A DNA stretch of 64,000 nt from Microthrixaceae bacterium. Its GTDB lineage: Bacteria > Actinomycetota > Acidimicrobiia > Acidimicrobiales > Acidimicrobilacustridaceae. Below the pieces are notes generated by a model. That model ran no database searches. It was not told where the DNA came from and was given only the letters and a program-made list of their open reading frames with translations. The translations under genes and the position numbers were made by a program. The DNA is taken from NCBI GenBank assembly GCA_947446975.1, contig CANFHM010000002.1, positions 1 through 64,000 on the forward strand. The letters run 5' to 3'. Below are positions 25,317 through 34,189 of the stretch, piece by piece. Positions within the stretch are counted from its first letter, which is position 1; the number at the start of each line of letters is the position of its first letter.

Positions 25317-26837
25317 ATGGCCGCTGCACCACAGCCCTGGACCGGGGACGCCTGTTCCCTCGTCGACGCCTTCCGTTCCGGGGAACGGTCCCCGCTCGAG
25401 GAGCTGGAGGCCTCGATCGGCGCCATCGAGCGCTCGACGCTCAATGCGTTCAGCCATCTCGATCTCGATGCCGCACGACAGCGGGCGATCGATGCCGCTG
25501 TCTCCCTGCCGTTCGGCGGTGTTCCTGCGGCGATCAAGGAACTCGAACCGGTTGCCGGCTGGCCCCATACCGAGGCTTCGCTGGTGTTCGCCGGGAGGAT
25601 CGCCACCCGGACCTCCCATCATGTCGAGCGACTCGTCAGCATCGGCGGGGCGAACCCGATCGGGGCCACCACCGCCAGCGAGTTCGGTGGACTGAACGTG
25701 AGCGTCACGAGGATCAACGGGGTCACCCACAACCCCTGGCGGGAGGGTCGCACGGTCGGTGGCTCCTCGAGCGGCTCAGCGGCGGCCGTCTCCGGCGGGC
25801 TGGTGTCGCTGGCCACGGGCGGCGACGGTGGCGGTTCGATCCGGATCCCCGCCGGCTACTGCGGACTCCTCGGCATGAAGGGCACCTTCGGGCGCATCAC
25901 CCGTGCCCCGCATGCCTTCATGCGCCCCAACACGGTGGTGTTCGGCAACCTCTCCCGGTCGGTCCGCGATGCCGCCCGCTACTACGACGTCTGCGCCGGC
26001 GTCGACAGCTACGACCCCTCCACCCTGGAATCCCCGGGTGGGTGGGAGCGGTCGCTCGGCACCCACCCTCTGGCCGGTCTGCGGGTGGCGGTGCTGCCGT
26101 CCATCGCGGGGGTGAAGCTCGAGCCGGGTGTGTCGGCCCATCTCGAGGCCCGGGCCGAGGAGCTCATCGCCGCCACCGGGATGCGACGTGTGCCGCTCCG
26201 ACTGGACCTTCCGAACCTCGCGGCCCAGTGGATGGTCGGCAACATGGCGACCCTGGTCGCCGACCTCGGCGATCGGTGGCCGAAGTGCGCCGGCCAGCTC
26301 ACCGAGGAGATCGAGATCGGCATGCGGCTGTCCCATGCGCTCTACAACCTCGACACCGCAGCGGTGGCCGAGGAGCTCCGGGTGGCGGCCAACGAGGCGA
26401 TGGCCGCCGCCTTCGACGAGGTGGACCTCATCATCTGCGCCACCAACCCGGGTCCGGCGTTCGCCGCAGAGGCATCGGTGAGCAGCTCCGAACCGAGCTT
26501 CATCGACTGGGCGAAGGATTCGGCGCTGGGCCGCTACGGCACGAGGGCGGCCCTGTTCGGTCTGCGGGCCGCCAGCACCGTCGCCCCGCGGCTGCCCTCG
26601 AGACTGCTCGGACAGATGGCCGAACGCTTCCCGGACCTCGTCACGATGGGTGGCCTCACGATGATCTCGAACGTGTACGGGAATCCCGCCGTCTCCATCC
26701 CGGCGGGCACGATCGAGGGTCTTCCGGTGGGGATGCAGGTGCTCGCCGCCAACCATCGCGACGCCCTGCTGTTCGACGTGGCGCTCGCCGCCGAGCGGGC
26801 GCATCCGTGGCCGATGGTCGCCCCCGGGGTGGGCTGA
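25317..26837 (+). CDS. Amidase signature family hydrolase
   Basis: This 506-residue enzyme has the Ser-cisSer-Lys triad visible: Lys in PAAIKELEP, the Gly/Ser loop GGSSSGSAAAVSGG and the nucleophile Ser in GGDGGGSIRIPA. It hydrolyses an amide, acting on an unknown small substrate. GGDGG replaces the more usual GTDTGG, as in many actinobacterial amidases. The start ATG 25317 follows GAGGAGCC; the 67 extra residues of the ORF track fall in intergenic DNA. It ends one base before the glycosylase gene, so the two are probably co-transcribed. Confidence 0.92.
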   Translation: MAAAPQPWTGDACSLVDAFRSGERSPLEELEASIGAIERSTLNAFSHLDLDAARQRAIDAAVSLPFGGVPAAIKELEPVAGWPHTEASLVFAGRIATRTSHHVERLVSIGGANPIGATTASEFGGLNVSVTRINGVTHNPWREGRTVGGSSSGSAAAVSGGLVSLATGGDGGGSIRIPAGYCGLLGMKGTFGRITRAPHAFMRPNTVVFGNLSRSVRDAARYYDVCAGVDSYDPSTLESPGGWERSLGTHPLAGLRVAVLPSIAGVKLEPGVSAHLEARAEELIAATGMRRVPLRLDLPNLAAQWMVGNMATLVADLGDRWPKCAGQLTEEIEIGMRLSHALYNLDTAAVAEELRVAANEAMAAAFDEVDLIICATNPGPAFAAEASVSSSEPSFIDWAKDSALGRYGTRAALFGLRAASTVAPRLPSRLLGQMAERFPDLVTMGGLTMISNVYGNPAVSIPAGTIEGLPVGMQVLAANHRDALLFDVALAAERAHPWPMVAPGVG

Positions 26838-26838
26838 G

Positions 26839-27450
26839 ATGCTCCGCACCGTGCGACCCACGAAGCAGGAGCTGGCGGCATGTCAGGGTCGCACGGTCGA
26901 CGATCTGCTCCCGACCGATCTGCGTCTGCTGTTCGTCGGGATCAACCCCGGGCTCTGGACCGCGGCGGTCAACGCCCATTTCGCCAGACCGGGCAATCGG
27001 TTCTGGCCGGCGCTTCATCGAGCGGGCATCACCTCCCGACTCGTCGATGCGTCGCTCGGCCTGCCCGACCCTGATCGAGATGAACTCATCGCCGCCGGGA
27101 TCGGCATCTCCAACATCGTCCCGATCGCCACTGCCCGGGCCGACGAGCTCACCACCGCGCAGCTCCGGGAGGGCGGTCTCGCCCTCCGGACGCTCGTCGC
27201 CGAGCACCGGCCCACCGTGGTGGCGGTGCTCGGTGTCACGGCGTTCCGTCAGGCCTTCGCCCGACGGGATCTCGCCATCGGACACTGCGAGGAGGACTTC
27301 GAGGGCGCGCAGCTCTGGGTGCTGCCGAACCCGAGTGGCCTCAACGCCCACGAGACCGTGGACTCACTGGCCGGGTGGTACCGCCGTGCGGCGCAGGCGG
27401 CCGGCGTGACCCTCGCCGACGTGCCGGCTCAGCCCATCCCGGGCAGCTGA
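26839..27450 (+). CDS. mug: Mismatch-specific G:T/U DNA glycosylase
   Basis: This 203-residue protein of uracil-DNA glycosylase family 2 (Mug/TDG) has the catalytic GINPG motif at 34-38 and the minor-groove loop LPNPSGLNAH at 162-170. It removes uracil or thymine mispaired with guanine by base excision, important in high-GC DNA where cytosine deamination is frequent. It follows the amidase by one base. Its last 22 bases overlap the convergent SnoaL gene, so transcription of the two could interfere. Confidence 0.9.
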   Translation: MLRTVRPTKQELAACQGRTVDDLLPTDLRLLFVGINPGLWTAAVNAHFARPGNRFWPALHRAGITSRLVDASLGLPDPDRDELIAAGIGISNIVPIATARADELTTAQLREGGLALRTLVAEHRPTVVAVLGVTAFRQAFARRDLAIGHCEEDFEGAQLWVLPNPSGLNAHETVDSLAGWYRRAAQAAGVTLADVPAQPIPGS

Positions 27451-27893
27451 CCACCGGCGGCGATCCAGTCGGCAAAGACCTGCTCGCCCTCCTTCGGGTT
27501 GTAGACGTCCTCCTGATAGGAGAACTGTCCGTCGCCGGCGTACTCGAGGATGGTGATGCAGCTGAAGCGGAACGGTTCACCGCCGGCGGGATGGGGCAGG
27601 ACCTGCCACGGGTAGTACACGACCCGGTTGCCGTCGATCACCACCCACTCGATCGGGAACTCCATCGAGGAGGGTGCCTGGGCCATCACCGAGACGATGG
27701 CCTCACGGATGGCCTCGCGACCGTGGAAGGTCCCGAGATGGTGTTCGACCCACACCCCGTCGACCGTGTGGAGATCGGCCCAGGCGTTCCAGTCGCCGCT
27801 GTCACCGACCCGCACGAAGTTCTCGTACGCGGCGCGCACCTCCTCGGGAGGGAATGATGCGACGGCATCTGATCCGTGAGCGTTCGCTGACAT
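27429..27893 (-). CDS. SnoaL-like protein, single-domain relative of the 4543 gene
   Basis: This 154-residue NTF2-fold protein matches each half of the tandem protein at 4543: FPPEEVRAAYENFV, DWNAWADLH, VEHHLGTFHGREAIREAI, VIDGNRVVYYPW, ILEYAGDGQFSYQEDVYNP and DWIAAGG. The start ATG 27893 follows AGGGGGA. It overlaps the mug gene tail to tail by 22 bases. The catalytic role is unknown; an isomerase or hydratase is the best guess. Confidence 0.88.
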   Translation of the reverse strand: MSANAHGSDAVASFPPEEVRAAYENFVRVGDSGDWNAWADLHTVDGVWVEHHLGTFHGREAIREAIVSVMAQAPSSMEFPIEWVVIDGNRVVYYPWQVLPHPAGGEPFRFSCITILEYAGDGQFSYQEDVYNPKEGEQVFADWIAAGGQLPGMG

Positions 27894-27926
27894 GAGGTCC
27901 CCCTGATCGACGGTTGTGCGAGGGGG

Positions 27927-28967
27927 TCAGTCTGCTGCAGATTCGACCCGTCCGTCGGGGTGTCGGGCGAAGCGTCCGAGTGATCGGGGATGCACGGGGT
28001 CGTCGGCGGGCCAGGGCCAGCCTCCGAACCCGGTGCGCCGGTAGTCGTCGAAGGCCTGCACCAGTTCCTCGCGGGTCGTCATCACGAACGGACCCTGCTG
28101 GGCCACCGGCTCACCGATGGGTCGCCCCTGCAGCACGAGGCAGTCGGCGCCGCCGGCGGTCGAGAGCATCACCGGCAGATCGCAGCGGATCACGGCACCG
28201 GTGGAGCCCGGGATCGACCCATCGCCGATGCGGAGATCGTCCCCGTCGAACAGGTAGAGGACCCGGATGGTGTCGGGACCCTGCGCCGGGGGAAGTTCGA
28301 GCGATGTCCCCGGTTCGAGCGCGAGGTGCCAGATGGCGAGATCGGCGTCAGGATCGGCGGCCCGGGAGTCCGGGGGCGGCGGCAGGGGCAGCGACAGGGG
28401 GGCCGAGGCGCCATCGTCGGTGACGAATGCCCCTGCGATCACCGTGACCGTGGCGGCAGCGCCGTCGGCGCCTGTGCGGATGATCTTCGGCACCCGGTCG
28501 TTCCAGAACATCGTGAACCGCGGATCCACCATCTTGCGCGCCGCGGGCAGGTTCACCCAGATCTGGAACAGTTCGGTGGGATTGGGGCCGTCGGGGTCGA
28601 GCAGGGGGAACATCTCGCTGTGCACGATGCCGGAGCCGGCGGTGAGCCACTGCACATCACCGCGGCCGAACCGGGCCGTGGCGCCGAGGGAGTCGGAGTG
28701 ATCGACCACACCGGAACGGACGTAGGTGACGGTCTCGAACCCACGATGAGGATGCTGCGGGAATCCCGGCACCACCGTGCCGTGGTACATCCGCCAGCCA
28801 TCGCGGATGGTGAAGTCCATGCCGAGCTCACGTCCGTCGAGCGACGCGTCCGGGCCGAGCCGGTCATCTCCCGCCGGATAGATGTCGAGATGATGGGCGC
28901 AGAAGAGGAACGGGTCGATGGTGGGCCAGTGGAGACCGAGTTCGACGGTCTGCAGGATGGGATCCAT
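27927..28967 (-). CDS. Pirin family protein
   Basis: This 346-residue bicupin is recognisable by MDFTIRDGWRMYHGTVVPGFPQHPHRGFETVTYV and DVQWLTAGSGIVHSEMFP, which carry the His/His/His/Glu metal ligands of the N-terminal pirin cupin. The C-terminal cupin follows (LALEPGTSLELPPAQG). Pirins are iron proteins acting as quercetinase-like dioxygenases or regulatory cofactors. It starts seven bases after the stop of the DeaD helicase gene on the same strand, so it is likely read from the same transcript. Confidence 0.92.
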   Translation of the reverse strand: MDPILQTVELGLHWPTIDPFLFCAHHLDIYPAGDDRLGPDASLDGRELGMDFTIRDGWRMYHGTVVPGFPQHPHRGFETVTYVRSGVVDHSDSLGATARFGRGDVQWLTAGSGIVHSEMFPLLDPDGPNPTELFQIWVNLPAARKMVDPRFTMFWNDRVPKIIRTGADGAAATVTVIAGAFVTDDGASAPLSLPLPPPPDSRAADPDADLAIWHLALEPGTSLELPPAQGPDTIRVLYLFDGDDLRIGDGSIPGSTGAVIRCDLPVMLSTAGGADCLVLQGRPIGEPVAQQGPFVMTTREELVQAFDDYRRTGFGGWPWPADDPVHPRSLGRFARHPDGRVESAAD

Positions 28968-28974
28968 CGCTGCC

Positions 28975-30705
28975 TCAGAAGCGCTCGCGGCGCGGCGTGA
29001 TCTTCTTGCCCTTGATGGTGGTGCGCTTCATCGCTCCGATGACCTCCTCGACGGCCCGACCCGGCACCTCGACCAGCGAGAAGTTCTCGGTGATCTCGAT
29101 GGCGCCGATGTCACGGCCCGACAGGGAGGTCTCGCCGGCGATGGCGCCGACCAGATCGCCCGGGCGGACCCTGGCTGAGCGTCCGATCGGGAAGTACAGG
29201 CGAACGGCATCGCCCTTGCTCAGACGATCACCACGGTCGGCGCCCTTGCCATCCTTGCCGGACTTCCCGGACTTGGCTCCCTTGTCCTTCGAGAACTTCC
29301 CGGGCTTGCTGCGGTCGTCCCGATCGCCGTAGGAGGTCGACTTCCGGGGAGCGATCTCGGGGATCTCGGTCTCATCGTCATCGCCGCCGACGGCCTCATG
29401 GGCGAGCTTCACGGCAGCGAGCGCGATCTCCACGAGGTCGAACTCGTCGGTGAGGGTCTCGACGATCGTGCGGTACCGGTCGAGGTCGTCGTCGATGAGC
29501 GATTCCCGCAGCGTGGCCAGGGTGAGCTCCATGCGACGGTTGCGCAGATCAGCGATCGTGGGAACCTTCTCGAACGCGATCTTCTGACCGGTGACCCGCT
29601 GGATGTTCTCCACCAGACGGTGCTCGCGGGGTTCGGCGAGCGTGATCGCCACGCCCTCGCGTCCGGCTCGACCGACACGACCGATGCGATGGACGTAGGC
29701 CTCGGGAGCGGAGGGCACGTCATAATTGACGACATGGGTCAGCTGGTCGATGTCGAGACCACGGGCGGCGACATCAGTGGCGATCAGCAGCTCGGCGGTG
29801 CCGGCGCGCACGCGCCCCATGACGCGGTCGCGGGCCTCCTGGCTCATCCCGCCGTGCAGGGCCTCGGCCCGGTAGCCACGACCGTTGAGGGTCTCGGAGA
29901 GCTGATCGACCTCATGGCGCGTGCGACAGAACACGATGGCGGCGGTGGGGGACTCCACGTCGAGGATGCGGCCGAGTGCAGCCGGTTTGTGCGATCGGGG
30001 CACCACATAGGCGCTCTGGCGCACCTTCGGTGCGGCACCGGGCTCGGCCACCTCGCGGGCGATGCGGATGTTGATGGGGTCGGTGAGATGCCGACGGGCC
30101 AGCTTCTCGATCTTGGAGGGCATCGTGGCGCTGAACAGGACGGTCTGGCGCGACTCGGGGGTGGCCTCGAGGATGGCGTCGAGGTCCTCGGCGAAGCCCA
30201 TGTCGAGCATCTCGTCGGCCTCGTCGAGCACCACGATCTCGATGAAGTCGAGGGGGAGGGTGCCCCGCTTGATGTGGTCCACCGCTCGACCGGGCGTGGC
30301 GATCACGACATCGACGCCGCGACGGAGGGCCTGCAGCTGGCGGCTGATGGGCTGGCCCCCGTAGATCGGCACCACCCGGGCGCCGAGGTCCCTGCCGTAC
30401 TTGTGCACCGCCTCGGACACCTGCATCGCCAGTTCGCGGGTGGGCACGAGGATGAGCGCCGAGGGCTCGTCGCCCCGGGAGCCGGGCTGGAGGCGATCGA
30501 GGATCGGCAGGGCGAACGAGGCGGTCTTGCCCGTTCCGGTCGCGGCTTGACCCAGCAGATCGCGGCCGGCGATCAGATGGGGGATCGACTCCGCCTGGAT
30601 CGGCGTGGGCTCCTCGTAGCCGAGGGTGGTGAGCGCGCTCAGCAGCTCATCCCGGAGGCCGAGGTCGGTGAATGTCTGGGTCTGTTCGGCAGCATCTGTG
30701 CTCAT
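28975..30705 (-). CDS. deaD: DEAD-box RNA helicase with DbpA-type RNA-binding domain (DeaD/CsdA-like)
   Basis: This 576-residue helicase has the Q motif (GYEEPTPIQAESIP), Walker A ATGTGKT, DEAD box VVLDEADEML, SAT motif LFSATMPSK and motif VI HRIGRVGRAG. A Lys-rich low-complexity linker follows (KGAKSGKSGKDGKGADRGD), then a C-terminal DbpA RNA-binding fold (RLYFPIGRSARVRPGDLVGA). It unwinds structured RNA in ribosome assembly, mRNA decay and cold response. ATG 30705 is set by GAGGAG six bases upstream. It is divergent from the DUF3237 gene. Confidence 0.95.
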   Translation of the reverse strand: MSTDAAEQTQTFTDLGLRDELLSALTTLGYEEPTPIQAESIPHLIAGRDLLGQAATGTGKTASFALPILDRLQPGSRGDEPSALILVPTRELAMQVSEAVHKYGRDLGARVVPIYGGQPISRQLQALRRGVDVVIATPGRAVDHIKRGTLPLDFIEIVVLDEADEMLDMGFAEDLDAILEATPESRQTVLFSATMPSKIEKLARRHLTDPINIRIAREVAEPGAAPKVRQSAYVVPRSHKPAALGRILDVESPTAAIVFCRTRHEVDQLSETLNGRGYRAEALHGGMSQEARDRVMGRVRAGTAELLIATDVAARGLDIDQLTHVVNYDVPSAPEAYVHRIGRVGRAGREGVAITLAEPREHRLVENIQRVTGQKIAFEKVPTIADLRNRRMELTLATLRESLIDDDLDRYRTIVETLTDEFDLVEIALAAVKLAHEAVGGDDDETEIPEIAPRKSTSYGDRDDRSKPGKFSKDKGAKSGKSGKDGKGADRGDRLSKGDAVRLYFPIGRSARVRPGDLVGAIAGETSLSGRDIGAIEITENFSLVEVPGRAVEEVIGAMKRTTIKGKKITPRRERF

Positions 30706-30797
30706 GTGGAACTCCTCATGGGCGACAACGCCCGCTCCCACGCTTTCATGCTCGGCCCGAGATGACGAATCGACAGCTCACGCCGGACCCGTGCGCG

Positions 30798-31235
30798 ATG
30801 ATGCAGCGCATGGATCTGACACCGTTCGCGACGCTCACCCTCGAGACCAGTTCCGAGGGACTCCACTTCCTCGGCACCACCCCGGTCGGCCTGCGGATCA
30901 TCCAGGAGATCGTCGGTGCACGCATCGAGGGACCCCGTCTGACGGCGTCGCTCAAGGGTGGTGCCGCTGCCGACTGGCTGGCCGTCGACGCCGCAGGTGT
31001 CGCCACCTTCGACATCAGGATGACCCTCGAGACCGACGACGGTGCCGTGCTGTACCTGCGCTACGAGGGGCGGGCCGACTGGTCCGAGGGTCTCGGCAAG
31101 GGCCCGATCGACGCCGCGTTCTGGTTCGAGGCGGGCGACGAGCGCTACACGTGGCTCAACGCCCTGCTCCCGGTGGGTCAGGGCCGCACGACCGCCGGCG
31201 GCACGATCGTCTACGAACTGTTCCTGCTGGCCTGA
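30798..31235 (+). CDS. DUF3237 family protein
   Basis: The conserved family body is MDLTPFATLTLETSSEGLHFLGTTPVG, GARIEGPRLTASLKGGAAADWL, DIRMTLETDDGAVLYLRYEG and ERYTWLNALLPVGQGR, a small beta-barrel of unknown function. The ORF track starts at 30672, inside the opposite helicase gene. ATG 30798, 30801 or 30810 all lie just before the conserved part, and no clear ribosome site decides between them; ATG 30762 is also possible. DUF3237 genes often sit among aromatic and steroid catabolic genes, as here. Confidence 0.82.
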   Translation: MMQRMDLTPFATLTLETSSEGLHFLGTTPVGLRIIQEIVGARIEGPRLTASLKGGAAADWLAVDAAGVATFDIRMTLETDDGAVLYLRYEGRADWSEGLGKGPIDAAFWFEAGDERYTWLNALLPVGQGRTTAGGTIVYELFLLA

Positions 31236-31299
31236 GCGGCACCACCGCAGTCCGGGGTGTGCAAATATCCGGGTCTGCGTCAGTTCATCAGCACCCGAT

Positions 31300-31318
31300 G
31301 ATCCCGCTCCACGGGATC
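31300..31318 (+). promoter_or_regulatory. Leader hairpin before the luciferase-like gene
   Basis: GATCCCG-CTCCA-CGGGATC is a perfect 7-bp stem with a 5-base loop, ending 25 bases before ATG 31344. It may be a terminator for the DUF3237 gene or a leader structure; no T-tract follows. Confidence 0.4.
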
Positions 31319-31343
31319 TCGGCACATTTCCTGGGGGGGAAAC

Positions 31344-32573
31344 ATGGAATTCGCGATCTTCCTGAACGGGTACATCCCCGGTCCGGCGGCCCACGACACC
31401 GAGATGCAGCATCTGTCGTACATGCGCGAGGCGCAGTACGCGATCTTCGCCGACAAGCACAACTGGAAGTACTGCTGGTTCGGTGAGCACCACGGTCTCG
31501 TGGAGTACTCGCAGCTCTCGGCACCCGAGGTCATGATCGGGTACGTGGCGGCCCAGACCGACTTCATCCACCTCGGCACCGCCATCAACAGCCTGTCGCC
31601 GCGCAAGGAACATCCGGTGCGCTACGCCGAGCGGGCGGCGACCATGGACCACTTCACGAACAACCGGTTCGAATGGGGCACCGGGCGCGGTGCGGGCAGC
31701 CATGAGATGAAGAGCTTCAACATCATGGACAAGGACTCCACCAAGCCCGAGTGGAACGAGGTCGTGCGCGAGGTCCCGCGCATGTGGGAGCAGATCGACT
31801 ACGAGTTCCACGGCGAGTCCTTCACGGTGCCCACCCCGCACAACATCCTTCCGAAGCCCTATGGCAAGGGTCATCCACCGATCTGGGTGGCCTGCGGGAA
31901 CCCGCCCACGTTCCAGACCGCAGGTGAGATGGGCATCGGCGCCATCGCCTTCAACTTCGAGCCGATCTTCGCCCTGCGCGGTCGCATCGAGGCCTACAAG
32001 GAGGGCATCGCCAACTGCACCGAACCGATCGGTCAGTTCAAGAACGACAACGTGATGATCACCAACTCGGTGATCTGCTGCGAGACCCGCGAGGAGGCCC
32101 GCGCCATCGCTCTGCGCAAGGGCCGCGGCTACCTCGTCTCGATGGTCAACCTCTACCACGACACGATGCCCAAGTCCTCCGACGGCATCACCTGGCCCGC
32201 CCGGCCGACCTCGTTGCACGACATGGTCCAGCACACCGATGCCGACGAACTGCTCGACGGTCTGATCGCCGGTGGGTACATGCTCTGCGGCAGTCCTGAT
32301 GACGTCGCCGAGCAGATCGCCGCATGGGGTGATGTCGGCATGGATCAGCTGGCCTTCGGTCTGCCCATCGAGGGGCTCCATCACGAGGAGATCCTCGCCT
32401 GCCTCGAACTGTTCGGCGACAAGGTGATCCCCGAGTTCGATCGGGATCGCACCCATTCCACCGATCGATACCGCGCCACCGCCCAACCGAAGTTCGGTCC
32501 GTTCTCGCAGGAGTTCCCCCAGTTCGATCCGCCCAGCGTGCTGCCGGAGTCCGCGCTGCTGCCGCTCGGCTGA
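31344..32573 (+). CDS. Luciferase-like (LLM) flavin-dependent oxidoreductase
   Basis: This 409-residue TIM-barrel protein of the bacterial luciferase superfamily has EFAIFLNGYIPGP at the N-terminus, WFGEHHGLVEYSQLSAPEVMIGYVAAQT, LGTAINSLSPRKEHPVRYAERAATMDHFTNNRFEWGTGRGAG, and LCGSPDDVAEQIAAWGDVGMDQLAFGLP near the end. It uses FMN or F420 to oxidise or reduce an unknown substrate. A GGGGGG ribosome site precedes ATG 31344. A more distant relative is at 61145-62137. Confidence 0.9.
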   Translation: MEFAIFLNGYIPGPAAHDTEMQHLSYMREAQYAIFADKHNWKYCWFGEHHGLVEYSQLSAPEVMIGYVAAQTDFIHLGTAINSLSPRKEHPVRYAERAATMDHFTNNRFEWGTGRGAGSHEMKSFNIMDKDSTKPEWNEVVREVPRMWEQIDYEFHGESFTVPTPHNILPKPYGKGHPPIWVACGNPPTFQTAGEMGIGAIAFNFEPIFALRGRIEAYKEGIANCTEPIGQFKNDNVMITNSVICCETREEARAIALRKGRGYLVSMVNLYHDTMPKSSDGITWPARPTSLHDMVQHTDADELLDGLIAGGYMLCGSPDDVAEQIAAWGDVGMDQLAFGLPIEGLHHEEILACLELFGDKVIPEFDRDRTHSTDRYRATAQPKFGPFSQEFPQFDPPSVLPESALLPLG

Positions 32574-32617
32574 GCGGGGAGCGACCCCTGCATCGGGGCC
32601 CCACATCAGTCATCAGT

Positions 32618-32637
32618 CTTCCTATAGGATATAGAAG
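32618..32637 (+). promoter_or_regulatory. AT-rich near-palindrome, promoter or operator of the nitronate-monooxygenase-like gene
   Basis: CTTCCTATAGGATATAGAAG is an imperfect inverted repeat (CTTC-CTATA / TATAG-AAG) containing the perfect CCTATAGG, strikingly AT-rich for this DNA. It includes TAGGAT, which fits TANNNT, and lies 27 bases before ATG 32664. It could combine a -10 element with a repressor site. Confidence 0.45.
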
Positions 32638-32663
32638 TACCTGAAGGCCGACGAGGAGGCGCC

Positions 32664-33602
32664 ATGCTGCACAACAGGATCACCGAGATGATGGGGACCG
32701 AACTCCCGATCATGCAGGCCCCGATGGGCTGGATCGCCAGATCCCAGCTCGCCTCGGCGGTCTCCAACGCCGGGGCGATGGGCATGATCGAGACCAGCTC
32801 GGGAGAGCTCGACAACGTGCGTCGGGAGATCCTGGCGATGGCGGAGCTCGCCCCCGGACGGCCCTTCGCCGTCAACATCGCCCAGGCGTTCGTCAGCGAC
32901 CCCTCGATCATCGACTTCGTCGTCGAGCAGGGCGTGAAGTTCGTGACCACCAGTGCCGGCGACCCCCGGCAGTACACCGAACGGCTCAAGGCGGCGGGGC
33001 TCACCGTGTTCCATGTCGTTCCCACCCTGCGGGCGGCGCTGCGTGCAGTCGATGCCGGCGTCGACGGACTCATCGTGGAGGGTGGCGAGGGTGGCGGGTT
33101 CAAGAACCCGCGCGACGTCGCCACGATGGTGCTGCTCCCGTTGGTCGCCTCGAAGGTCGATGTGCCGATCATCGCCGCCGGAGGGTTCCTCGACGGTCGG
33201 ACCATGGCTGCTGCGCTGGCGCTCGGGGCCGAGGGTGTGCAGCTCGGCACCGTGATGGTGGCCACCGAGGAGTCGCCGATCCATGAGAACTGGAAGCGGG
33301 CGATCATCGGCGCCGCCGAGACCGACACCGTGATGATCAACCGACATATCGGCCCGGCGCTGCGCGTGCTGCGCACCGATCGATCCGATGCCCTGGAGTT
33401 CGACACCTCGGTCAACGCCATGGGAGCCATGGCCCGTCATCAGGAGCTCTACTTCGGCGGGGACATGGATGCGGCGCTGGCCCTCTCCGGGCAGATCGCC
33501 GGTCGGATCGAACAGATCCGTCCCGTGGCCGATGTCATCCGTGAGTGTGCACAGGACTGTGTGGCGGTGCTGTCGCAGCTGCACCGTCTCTACGTCGACT
33601 GA
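32664..33602 (+). CDS. Nitronate monooxygenase / 2-nitropropane dioxygenase-like flavoprotein
   Basis: This 312-residue FMN-binding TIM barrel starts TELPIMQAPMGWIARSQLASAVSNAGAMGMIE and carries VEGGEGGGF, IIAAGGFLDGRTMAAALALGAEGVQLGT, the phosphate-binding loops of the NMO/enoyl-reductase group. It may oxidise nitronates or act as an FMN-dependent enoyl reductase. GAGGAGG precedes ATG 32664. The AT-rich palindrome just upstream suggests specific regulation. Confidence 0.88.
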   Translation: MLHNRITEMMGTELPIMQAPMGWIARSQLASAVSNAGAMGMIETSSGELDNVRREILAMAELAPGRPFAVNIAQAFVSDPSIIDFVVEQGVKFVTTSAGDPRQYTERLKAAGLTVFHVVPTLRAALRAVDAGVDGLIVEGGEGGGFKNPRDVATMVLLPLVASKVDVPIIAAGGFLDGRTMAAALALGAEGVQLGTVMVATEESPIHENWKRAIIGAAETDTVMINRHIGPALRVLRTDRSDALEFDTSVNAMGAMARHQELYFGGDMDAALALSGQIAGRIEQIRPVADVIRECAQDCVAVLSQLHRLYVD

Positions 33603-33638
33603 TCCACCCGGACTGACAGTCCACCTGGTGCCATCACC

Positions 33639-33671
33639 GGTGCCGTTCCCGATCAGGTCGGGAGCGGCACC
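33639..33671. terminator. Strong hairpin between convergent genes
   Basis: GGTGCCGTTCCCGA-TCAGG-TCGGGAGCGGCACC forms a 14-bp stem with a single T-G wobble and a 5-base loop. It lies between the NMO-like gene and the convergent SHOCT-protein gene and can act for both. Confidence 0.7.
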
Positions 33672-33690
33672 GCGCCCGGCGATCAGTCGA

Positions 33691-33960
33691 TCAGTCGATC
33701 GGGAGGCGCGCCATCAGGTCGATCTTGCGTTCCTCGAACTCGTCGAAGGTGATGACCTTGTCGTCGAGCTGCTTGTGGATGAGCTCGATCTGAGCGAGCA
33801 GTTCTGCCGCCGAGAGCTCGCCCTCGGTGGTGAGCTCGACCGTCGGCGCGTCCTCGGGGGAGTCGTCGCCCGACAGGCGCTTCTCCCGCTTCATCGCCTG
33901 TTTCGCCTTCCGAGCACGGTCGCGCTGGAGTTTCTCGAAGCTTGTGCGTTGCGCACCCAT
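33691..33960 (-). CDS. Small SHOCT-domain protein
   Basis: This 89-residue soluble protein has a basic N-terminus (MGAQRTSFEKLQRDRARKAKQAMKREKR), an acidic linker (GDDSPEDAPTVE) and a C-terminal SHOCT-like helix pair (LLAQIELIHKQLDDKVITFDEFEERKIDLMARL). The charge pattern suggests binding of nucleic acid or a membrane plus oligomerisation. The start is fixed by AGGAGG five bases upstream; the ORF-track start at 34047 falls in the inverted-repeat region. No pathway is suggested by the neighbours. Confidence 0.82.
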   Translation of the reverse strand: MGAQRTSFEKLQRDRARKAKQAMKREKRLSGDDSPEDAPTVELTTEGELSAAELLAQIELIHKQLDDKVITFDEFEERKIDLMARLPID

Positions 33961-33976
33961 GTGCGCCTCCTTTTGT

Positions 33977-34064
33977 ACATCTGCCCGGCCGCTGGTCGGG
34001 GACACGGAGGGCACCGGACACGGACATCGACCAAGGGTGCTCAGCACCGGCGCCGGGCAGATGT
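33977..34064. repeat. 13-bp perfect inverted repeat with 62-base spacer
   Basis: ACATCTGCCCGGC (33977-33989) and GCCGGGCAGATGT (34052-34064) are exact reverse complements. A third, partial copy (GGGGCAGATGGG) lies at about 34083-34094. A smaller palindrome GGTGCT-C-AGCACC lies within the spacer. The repeat is just upstream of the SHOCT gene, inside the longest gene-free stretch of the window, and could be a regulator site or long-range RNA stem. Confidence 0.6.
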
Positions 34065-34189
34065 GTGACCGGTTCCCGCCGCGGGGCAGATGGGAACCTC
34101 CGACACCCTATCGGGAGCCGCAGCCCCGGACGCGAATGGCCCGGTCTGATGCCGCGCTGCGGCTGCGGCCCGTCGGCCGGGGTCATGGC

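Noticed and set aside
33681-33703. Short direct repeat GATCAGTC GATCAGTC GATCG
   Set aside because: It has two and a half copies only, partly within the last codons of the SHOCT gene; too short to be a CRISPR or an iteron array.
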